From Strigamia acuminata (Eukaryota; Arthropoda; Chilopoda; Geophilomorpha; Linotaeniidae): a DNA stretch of 64,000 nt. Each line of letters starts with the position of its first letter. Position 1 is the stretch's first letter. Below are positions 56,501 to 64,000 of this stretch, piece by piece. The stretch lies in NCBI GenBank assembly GCA_949358305.1, contig OX442323.1, forward strand, positions 4,092,001 through 4,156,000, read 5' to 3'. The notes beneath the pieces are model-generated. The model had not been told where the DNA came from. It saw nothing but the letters and a program-made list of their open reading frames with translations, and did no database searches. A program made the position numbers and the translations under genes.

Positions 56501-59500
56501 CGCACCTTCTTCTCGCGTTCCAGCGAGTCTTCCAGTTCGTCCAGGGTTTGTTCGAGCTTGGCCTTCACTTTGCTCAAGTGGTTCACTTTGTCTTCGGTGG
56601 CCTGGAGGTCTTCGGAGGTCTTTTGGCTGTTTTCTTGGAAGTTCTTCTTCTCTTTGTTCAGCTTGTTGATGAGTTCGTCTTGGTGGGCGATTTCGTCGTT
56701 CAGGTTCCTTATTTGATGGTCTTTGGTGTTCTTGTCTTGCTCAGCCTGGGAAATACGCAACGCGGATATTTAGGTTAAATTTAAATCTCCGTTTAATTTT
56801 TTTTTTTTTTTGTAATTTTTTTTTATTTTATATTTTCATCTTTTTTTGCACTGGTGCCAAAAAAGGTGAATAGTGTTTAATATCTCTTAAAATATCTTTT
56901 AATTTTTTTTTAAAAATTTAAATTAGAAAAATTTGAATTTTGTTCATAAAGTAAAAAATTGTGAATATTTTGTGCTAAATGCTAATAACACGAATTTTAT
57001 GAATATTTCGGATTATAATAAGGCGAATTTATGAATATTTCGTGCTAATAATACGAATTTATGAATATTTCGTGCTAATAATACGAATTTATGAATAATT
57101 CGTGCTAATAACACGAATTTATGAATATTTCGTGCTAATAACACGAATTTTATGAATATTTCGGGTTATAATAAAGCTAATTTATGAATATTTCCGGTTA
57201 TAAGACGAATTTATGAATATTTCGTGCTAATAACACGAATTTATGAATATTTCGTGCGATTAACACGAATTTAAGAATATTTCGGTTTATGACAGCACGA
57301 ATTTACGACCATTTTGTGCTGGTAACACGAAGTTATAATTTTTTGAAAACACCTAAAACGTAATTTATCTGCACGAAATCCACTCCCAGTCGCAAACGAA
57401 CCGAAACAAACAATCCTTACCTTTTGCAGATTGAGCTCCAAGTCTTCAACATCCTTCTTCATCCCCGAAATCTCGTTCTCCAACTTCCTCTTCGACTGGT
57501 TCAGCGAATTGTGGGCATCTTCCTCGCCGGACAACCTCTCTTGCATCTCCTGCAGATCAGAAAGAAGTGCACAATCAACACGCGTCGCATTATCAGCCTC
57601 GCTAGCCATTGGAATGATCGACGAGCTCAGAAATCACAGAAATCCACGACGGAAAAGAAAACAAAAAACAAAAAAAACAAAAAGACCAGACGGCGTGAAA
57701 AAGCTAAACTGCGTCCGACTTTGACTCAGGATGAGGAAGGAAAGGTAAAGGTGGTCGAGCTCGTCTCGAAATGCATGAACCCGCGCGCCGACCGAGGTGA
57801 GGGTGAAGAGTAAGCCGATCCGCATAGCGAATTAGCGCAAGGATGGATTCCGAGGAAGACGGAGCAAAATCCAAATATGCCCAATGGATTCACTCGACGC
57901 CCCCACGTGCCTGACATCATGCACCGTCTATAAATATCCGTGGCTCAACTATGTTCAAATATTCCTCCTCAAAGGGGCTCTTTCAACTCGATCATTAAGG
58001 CAACAACGGCCAAGCTAAATACAACATTCCGCAGCAATCATAAAGAAATCTTTCACTCTTCCTCCCCATTTTAACGGCTCGAGCACCAGCTTGTTCAGAT
58101 TGCTCTTTGAGTGGTTTTTTGATTTATTTTTATTTCTATTTTTTGGTTAAGAAAAAAAGTGGGCTAAAATTATACGTGGAAATTGTTGATGTGACCAATT
58201 TTAGTAGGTGGGATAGAATAGGTGAGTTGGGTCCAAAAGTTGGGAAATGTGGGATACGCTGGTGCTTAAATATGCATTAAAATGTGTAAAATTAGATCGT
58301 TTTTAAAGTCTATTTTCATTAAGGGGATATAAATAGTTTTCTACCTATGATGGCAATGTTGGTAGAATCTTGCAAATTCTTTGCGATTGACTCACGCCAG
58401 AGCAATAATTGCAGTTATAAAGAGTAAAATTAACCGATAGAAACCCCGTCATGGTTTAAAACAGAACCGTTTCATGAGACTTTCTAAACATCAGGTTTAG
58501 ATGTCTAAAAAATGTATTGAAATGTATTTTGTAAAATGTATTACAAAATGCAAAATTTTTTTTTCAATCGTATTACGAAATTGCTGTACATTTTTGGAAA
58601 GCATTTATGGGAGTAATAAAAGGCTCTGCAAAAAGCCCCGACTGCAACAAGTCTTCGTGAGTTGCAATTACTGACCACTTCCGGTTCTTTGGCGTCTGGC
58701 CATAAGCTGGCAGACATTCCATTGCGATTGCCCTTCGTGAAATTTTCACGATCACACACCCGGGTCCGGTTACAAAACTTTTAGGCGTTCAATTTGATCG
58801 CGATGGTGGAAAAATCAAAATCCATCGGCGCGATTACATTGACAAGCTAAGTGAAAACTGTGGCGTCACGTCCTATCAAGGTAGGCACATGTATGTATTT
58901 ATTTGTAACGGCGACCCGTCTGTGGACAAAGGGCCGCCCGCAAGGTAGGCACAATGGTAAATTGTGAAAGTGAACGCGTATTGCCCGATGAGGAATTCCC
59001 TTATCGTTCTTTGATAGGGAGTTTCCAGGTGGCCCGTGGCCGCTGTGGCCTATCGCGGCCCGCTGTGGCCCGTCCCGACTTCATTAATTGTGGCCCGGAC
59101 ACCCAGATTTCCCGGCAATAAATTTGTTCCCAGTCCAGCCCTGCGTATGGGTCAACTTGTTGTATTTAATTAAAGTTTACAAACCTGCACTTGTTGTTCC
59201 AAGTCCTGTTTCTGCTGGATGAGTTTTGTCGTTCTCTCTTCGGCATCGCCAGTATTCGACCTCTCGGCTTCCAAGTTCAACATCATGTCGTTTTTCTCCT
59301 TCAGCATCTTGACATTGCTCTCTTCTAAAGCCTTCCTCAACTTCTCCTCCTTGGCCAACGCGTCTTCGGCTAACTTCAGCTTGTCTTCTAAGAGCTTGAG
59401 CTCGTCCTCAGCACGGGCAACGTTGAGCAAAGGCTTCACCTTGCTGTACAGTTTCCACCATTGCCAGTTGCGCAGCGTCAAGTATTTGCGCAAATTGCGT

Positions 59501-62500
59501 TGAATGACCAACAAAGCGACTCTGAAACATTAACAAAAAAATCAACACCAAACACTACAAAACCAACTATTCCAAACCCCGTACCTTTGTTCTTGAAGTT
59601 TCTTGAAGTTCTTTCGGGTGAAGTATCCCCGAATCCAGGACTGCAACCACGAGATGATTTTGCCCAATCGGTCGTCACGCATTTCTTCCAACTGACCCAA
59701 CACACCAGCGCGGAAAAACACCTATCCAGTGGTCAAAATCCATTTTAGCACAATCGTTTCGACCAATCCCAACGAAAACCATGCACCAAACAGCTAAAAA
59801 CTACGAAAAACCAACGAAAAACCATCAAAATCTGAACAACAGCCATGCGACTTACCTTTTCCCCGCGTTACTTTTAACATAAAGCAGCGTAAGTAGAGCA
59901 ATTGGATATGAACTGAGCGATAGAAATGATCAAAGAGCAGCTACAACAGCAGAGAAGCAACTCATTTGCGCAACGAATATGTGATACGTGAATATAATAG
60001 CATTAAATATTGTGCACAACTAAATCAACTACCTTGTTTTGACCCAAACGGTAACTACACGGATCAAGTTTGAGCGTGTTTATGATTTTTTCAGTCGCTT
60101 CACGCGCATCTACAAATTTTCCTTTTGGTAGTGCGTGTGGACACATTATGGTGTATCTACAAGAGGTGAATTAGCAACACATGGACGGTTAAGACATTCA
60201 AAAACACTTTGAGGAGGTTTGTTTGTTTTGTTTTTTTGTTTTTGGGAGGCAAAACATCGGGATTTGTTAGACACAACACGGATTTTGGTGTTGGAAACGC
60301 TCGGGTTGTTGTTAGTTGACGTTTTCCTGGCGTTTCCAACGTTTGTTTTTGCAGTTTTTGGTTTCTACCTTGGTTTCGCCCAAACGATATTGATTGGTAT
60401 CCAGGTTTATACTTAATAGGATTTTTTCGGTCAGTTGCCGGGCATCGACAAAGCCTTTTTCAACTACGTTTGGATTTAAGATGGTGTATCTAAAGGAAGA
60501 ATAAGACTTTGGGGGTGAGAGAGACGAAATGGCAAGGTTGATGGTTGATTTTTGGTGGTTGGTAGACGAGACGAGACGAGACAGTGGTGTGAGGTGGAGA
60601 ATAATAAATGGATGAAAAATTTGAGGTTTTCTGTACAATATTGGATTGGCAAATGCGTTGATTGCTCTTGTTGTGTTCGACACACGTTCTACCTTGATAT
60701 GATGGTTTTAAATGCTCTGGAAAATTTCGGGTACTAAGTTAGGGTGAGTGGAAGAATTTTTTTTTAAAAAATAAAAAAAAAATTTTAAATTTAAAAATTA
60801 TTTTAAAAAGTGGAAAAATTAATGTTATGCCCAACTGAAGGTGTCAGAAAACAAAAAAATAAAAAATAAAAAATAAAAAAATATAATAAAAAAAAAATAG
60901 AAAAAAGCAAAAATAGAAAAATAAAAAAAATAAAAAATGAAAATTTTACCTTTAGAGCTGTATCTTATGGTAATTTGTAGAAAACAAAATCCAAAATCCA
61001 AAATTTAAAAATTCAAAATTTCAAAAATCCAAAAAGAAAAAAAAAAAAAAAATCCACACAATTAAAAATACACATGCCTTAGTGTGGCCATTTCTGTAGT
61101 TGTTTTCATCTAACTGAATGGCTTTAAGAACTTTTTCAGTCAAACTTTTGGCATCTGAAAAACCCTTGGGAACGGCATTGGGAGCTAGGATTGTGTATCT
61201 GGATATAACAAGGTGGATAAATCAAACATTAACAAAGGTGGAACTAGTCTGATGATTCCTAAAACTTGCATGGAAGAACCTAGGATTTCACTAGAGAAAA
61301 AGATTAGGTTTATAAACACTATGAGACAGATTAGGGATACACTGGAAGCCCAACCCTCCCTCATTGCTGATTTACAAAAATTTGAAGAAAAAAATTTTTT
61401 TTTTTAAAAATTAATAAAAAATAATTTAATTTACAGGAAAGGAAAACGAGGGTCTACTAAACCTTACCTTTAAACATTGCTATATTTAAACAATTTATGT
61501 CTTATTTTCTTTATTTTTTAAACTGAAAACATGCCTTGGTGTGACCCAATCTGTAGTTTCCTGATTCCAGTTCAATAGCAAGAAGAATCTTCTCAGCAAT
61601 GGTTTTACCCTCAGTAAACCCAGGAGGAAGCGCATTAGGAGCCAGGATAGTATATCTGGAGGAAAATGTGGGAAAGTGATTGAAAAGGGGCAAATTCAGT
61701 GAGTAAATGGTAATTCTTTGTGGTTTCTCAAGGATTCATACACAATATCAAAAGACAACATTGGCTTGGTTCAAAGTGGATAGTGGAGGCATTGGACACA
61801 TGTCCAAAGGATTCAATTGATTGGCATTTGGCATTTGGATTCAAATGGATGGGAAGAAAAGACATCCCACAGTGAATATTGGAGGCATTGGACCACTGTC
61901 CAAAGGTAATAACATCACATTTGTTTCAATTGACTGGCATTTGGCATTTGGATTCAGATGGGTGAGAAGAAAAGACATCCAAGAGTGAATATTGGAGGTA
62001 TTGGACCATTGTCCAAAGGTAATAACATCACATTTGTTTCAATTGATTGGCATTTGGCATTTGGCATTTGGATGGGAATAAGAAAAGACATCCAAGAGTG
62101 AATATTGGAGGTATTGGACCATTGTCCAAAGGTAATAACATCACATTTGTTTCAATGATTGGCATTTGGCATTTGGATTCAAATAGATGGGAAGAAAAGA
62201 CATCCAAGAGTGAATATTGGAGGTATTGGACCATTGTCCAAAGGTAATAACATCACATTTTTTTCAATGATTGGCATTTGGCATTTGGATTCAAATAGAT
62301 GGGAAGAAAAGACATCCAAGAGTGAATATTGGAAGCATTAGAGGCATTGGACTATTGTCCAAAGGTAATAACATCACATTTGATTCAATTGATTGGCATT
62401 TGGCATTTGGATTCAGATGGATGGGAAGAAAAGACATCCCACAGTGAATATTGGAGGCATTGGACAATTGTCCAAAGGTAATAACATCACATTTAATGGG

Positions 62501-63649
62501 AATAAGAAAAGACATCCCACAGTGGATTTGGTTTTGCCGTATAAACTTACCGATATCTATTTATCTACTGCTTTGGTTTAGTTATTCTATTACTACTAAA
62601 AAAAAGACATGCAAAGCACTAGATCTTAGCGTGCCTTTGTGTGACCAAGTCTGTAGTTATCCTTATCCAAGTCAATTGATCCTAAAACTTTGGCTGCTGC
62701 ATCTCTGGCTTCAACAAAACCATCGCCAACAGCATTAGGATTCAAGATCTTGTATCTACATTAGAGGTATTAGTGTATAAACAACTATTATAGTGGAAAG
62801 CATCACTAAAACATTATTCATTGTACACTATGTTCTATGTTAAAAATGGAATTCTACAGCCCAATGTTCTTTGGACAAGAATTGGACCGGGAAACCATTC
62901 CGGTTGTGGAATCGGAGCGGACAAAAGCCGCATCTCCGACATTATGTATTGATGGTATGGTCTTAACCAGGGCAACCTAGGGACAAGTTACTCCAATAAC
63001 GAAAGGGATTTTTTGGTCTTCGTATAATACAAACCTCCATACTGTGATTGTGTGATGTTTACCTGACTTTGACTCAATAATTCTATTCGCTATATCACTC
63101 AAAGGGGAAAGAGGGGATCAAAGGCTGTAATGATGAGACAATTGCCATTATGTCTTGACACTCCAATATGTTTCAAATATGGAGTTATTCCTATTTTCAA
63201 TTACTGAAAATGGAATTAAAGGAATCCCACGCAAGAAAATTGCCTTTAAGGACTTGTTTTACATGCCTTGGTGAGACCAAGTCGATATTTATCCGCATCC
63301 AAGTCAATGTTTGTAAGAATTTGGGCACTTTGTTCACGGGACTCTACAAATCCTTTAGCCACGTTAGGGTTCAAGATGTAATACCTAAACAAATTATTAT
63401 TATCTTTAAAATTGCAACCCTAAGAATTAAACAAAGAAACACTTTTGTGATAAAACTGAAATAAAAAAAAGGCTTTTTCTGTGTAAAAATATGTGTAAAT
63501 GTGTGTTGAAATAATTAAATTTTTTTTTTACCTTTGCTTGAAGTCGGGGTAGACCATTCTGTTGGGGAAACCTTTGCGGCAAATACGGATTCCTTCAAGT
63601 ACACCGTTGCAAGTCAGTTGATGCATCACCAAGTGGGAATCAATGAGAC
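50492..63649 (-). CDS. Mhc: Muscle myosin heavy chain (3' two-thirds; 5' part beyond window)
   Basis: Myosin II motor of muscle thick filaments. Constitutive exons on the minus strand: 63649-63532, one of six alternative converter exons, 59721-59585, 59521-59185, 57549-57421, 56745-55988, 55196-54675, 54616-54267, 53449-53209, 53148-52827, 52016-51885, 51820-51581, 51512-51312, 51244-51092, then exon 50801-50705 or 50533-50492. Phases fit throughout. The first exon in view is late motor domain ([20 protein letters not shown]). After the converter come the IQ lever arm ([29 protein letters not shown]) and head-rod junction ([13 protein letters not shown]), followed by the long heptad coiled coil. 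No stops or frameshifts. The upstream motor exons, including the ATP site, lie past 64000. Confidence 0.97.
50705..50801 (-). CDS. Mhc: Mhc alternative penultimate exon with its own stop
   Basis: 97-bp cassette exon: 20 residues ([20 protein letters not shown]) then TAA at 50739-50741, ending at a GTATGT donor. Inclusion gives a longer, aromatic-rich C-terminus; skipping gives the 13-residue end. Confidence 0.75.
52118..52484. mobile_element. hAT-type MITE in an Mhc intron
   Basis: 367 bp, ends CAGAGATCTGCATTGG and its complement, with a perfect 8-bp target duplication GTTGATAG (52110-52117, 52485-52492). Interior built of TACCCG-rich motifs and a partial internal duplication (start motif recurs near 52267). 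Confidence 0.92.
52493..52800 (+). mobile_element. Possible solo-LTR remnant
   Basis: GC-richer block starting near TAGTGACATCACACG, with AATAAA near 52675 and ending CTATTCTCACG, similar in layout (not sequence) to the gypsy LTR of this window. Edges and target duplication not established. Confidence 0.35.
53500..54245. repeat. About 20-bp minisatellite in an Mhc intron
   Basis: Some 35 imperfect tandem copies of TTGAATTTCAAGTGTTTTAA-like units. Confidence 0.92.
55215..55965. repeat. GGGCCC-rich repeat in an Mhc intron
   Basis: Irregular repeat of about 60-130 bp with many GGGGCCC/GGGCCC palindromes separated by AATAAAATCTCGGGG and CCAAAATGTGC motifs. Confidence 0.85.
56950..57300. repeat. 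About 29-bp repeat in an Mhc intron
   Basis: Around a dozen variants of TATGAATATTTCGTGCTAAT followed by AACACGAATT. Confidence 0.9.
57421..57609 (-). CDS. Mhc: Candidate alternative first exon for a rod-only Mhc product
   Basis: The exon 57549-57421 can be entered by reading straight through its acceptor: an ATG at 57609 gives [20 protein letters not shown], in frame with EMQERLSG of the rod. Drosophila Mhc is known to make a myosin rod protein from an internal promoter in this part of the gene, with a unique N-terminus. Here the start would lie just upstream of the second rod exon. Confidence 0.5.
57900..57936 (-). promoter_or_regulatory. Candidate internal Mhc promoter elements
   Basis: An A/T core, CTATAAATAT on plus (57926-57935), is one base from a MEF2 site and also TATA-like; an E-box CACGTG lies about 20 bp away (near 57904). 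They sit about 300 bp upstream of the ATG at 57609. Function is inference. Confidence 0.35.
58770..58885 (+). pseudogene. Copia reverse-transcriptase scrap in an Mhc intron
   Basis: Plus-strand frame [18 protein letters not shown] followed by RRDYIDKL matches the region after the YVDD motif in copia pol (compare KLLGVEF...YVDKVL in Copia-B). About 35 codons only. Confidence 0.6.
58886..59150. repeat. Interspersed repeat shared with 63800-63945
   Basis: Shares GTATTTATTTGTAACGGCGA near one end and CAGATTTCCCGG...GTCCAGCCCTG near the other with sequence near the window end (there in partly inverted arrangement). Probably a MITE family; edges not fixed. Confidence 0.5.
60033..60156 (-). CDS. 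Mhc: Mhc alternative converter exon 11a
   Basis: 41 codons, [20 protein letters not shown]...YRLGQNK; standard GTAGTT donor. Most distal and most divergent of the six. Confidence 0.85.
60369..60489 (-). CDS. Mhc: Mhc alternative converter exon 11b
   Basis: 40 codons, [20 protein letters not shown]...YRLGETK; GTAGAA donor. Confidence 0.88.
61078..61198 (-). CDS. Mhc: Mhc alternative converter exon 11c (GC donor)
   Basis: 40 codons, [20 protein letters not shown]...YRNGHTK; followed by GCATGT instead of GT. Confidence 0.88.
61535..61655 (-). CDS. Mhc: Mhc alternative converter exon 11d (GC donor)
   Basis: 40 codons, [20 protein letters not shown]...YRLGHTK; followed by GCATGT. Confidence 0.88.
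61760..62520. repeat. About 115-bp tandem repeat between converter exons 11d and 11e
   Basis: Seven units of 105-120 bp, each carrying a TTGGACCATTGTCCAA-like palindrome followed by AAGGTAATAACATCACATTT and GATTGGCATTTGGCATTTGG. Confidence 0.92.
62635..62755 (-). CDS. Mhc: Mhc alternative converter exon 11e (GC donor)
   Basis: 40 codons, [20 protein letters not shown]...YRLGHTK; followed by GCACGC. Confidence 0.88.
63267..63384 (-). CDS. Mhc: Mhc alternative converter exon 11f (GC donor)
   Basis: 39 codons, [20 protein letters not shown]...YRLGLTK; followed by GCATGT. Proximal to the upstream constitutive exon. Confidence 0.88.
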
Positions 63650-63739
63650 CTAGAGTGACATTCCAACATTTGAAAATGATAATCTTTGGAAATTTTTAAC
63701 TTAAATATTTTTTTAGGCAGTGACTACGTTCATGTCCGA

Positions 63740-63945
63740 CATTTTTCGTTATATCGATAATTCGATATATCGCGATTCGTTATAAAGAGTTTCGACTGTA
63801 TACATTCATCTTTGTCCATAGATGGGTCGCCGTTACAAATAAATACATACATGTATACATTCAATGTATAATGGATAGCCCGTCCCTGTGGCCCGACCCA
63901 TCCAGATTTCCCGGAACTAAATTTGTATCCGGTCCAGCCCTGGGC
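63740..63945. repeat. MITE-type debris in the Mhc intron at the window edge
   Basis: 63745-63801 resembles a pogo-type end (TATATCGCGATTCGTTATAA...CGACTGTA), compare 50070-50110; it runs into the repeat shared with 58886-59150. Confidence 0.5.
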
Positions 63946-64000
63946 TCAACGTTTTCGAGGTTTAATCATGAACGTGGCCACTTGGATTTTTTAAACGAGT

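Noticed and set aside
54310-56778. Long plus-strand frames (up to about 240 codons) opposite the Mhc rod exons
   Set aside because: Leu-rich shadows of heptad-repeat coding sequence on the other strand; no start context or domain.
61760-62520. CRISPR-like regular repeats
   Set aside because: Eukaryotic intron, adjoining units without unique spacers, and no cas genes.
1-64000. tRNA or rRNA genes
   Set aside because: No cloverleaf with A/B boxes or rRNA core sequence noticed by eye; tRNA-like matches are only primer sites of LTR elements.

Overview
This is a 64 kb window of an AT-rich insect nuclear genome. The insect assignment rests on spliced genes with short introns, a muscle myosin heavy chain (Mhc) gene with the insect-style cluster of alternative converter exons, and Ty1/copia, Ty3/gypsy, LINE, hAT, piggyBac and pogo-type elements. 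A beetle is a guess I cannot prove from sequence alone. Nothing looks bacterial.

Left half (1-39.5 kb): a tandem duplication of an uncharacterised methyltransferase-like gene, heavily invaded by transposons. Copy 2 (37701-39439, four exons, about 493 codons) reads intact. It joins a Rossmann/SAM-type domain (GGGPATD) to a long tail of Pro-Gln-Ser heptads and ends in a canonical CAAX box (CVLL). Copy 1 is a ruin. Its upstream flank holds a young complete copia element (Copia-A, identical LTRs, 297-5526). Its third intron holds a hAT-type element that itself carries two fold-back MITEs. Its last exon is split by about 15.6 kb of insertions (9634-25233), after which its tail resumes and ends in the same CVLL. 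Those insertions are a LINE endonuclease fragment, Copia-B (11105-16979), a MITE, the 3' ends of Copia-C and Copia-D facing each other across an 8-bp satellite, a SANT-like gene fragment, a third methyltransferase fragment and a copia integrase scrap. A full-length gypsy element (25590-36380, LTRs apparently identical, TSD GTAC) lies between the two gene copies.

The gypsy element has gag, then pol in the -1 frame with a G GGA AAC slippery site plus hairpin, then a third ORF in the env position. That ORF has no membrane features; it encodes a DnaJ-like CxxCxGxG zinc motif followed by a basic, nuclear-type tail.

Right half (40.3-64 kb): two host genes on the minus strand. A four-TM claudin/PMP22-like gene (five coding exons, 40277-47718) has long minisatellites in its introns. 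Upstream of it is the 3' two-thirds of Mhc (50492-63649, continuing past the window end). Mhc shows six alternative converter exons, four of which use GC 5' splice sites, the rod exons, an in-frame alternative start that could make a rod-only protein, and two alternative C-terminal exons. Its introns carry a hAT MITE, pogo-type ends, copia debris and several tandem repeats.

All coordinates and motifs were read by eye; exon edges may be off by a base.
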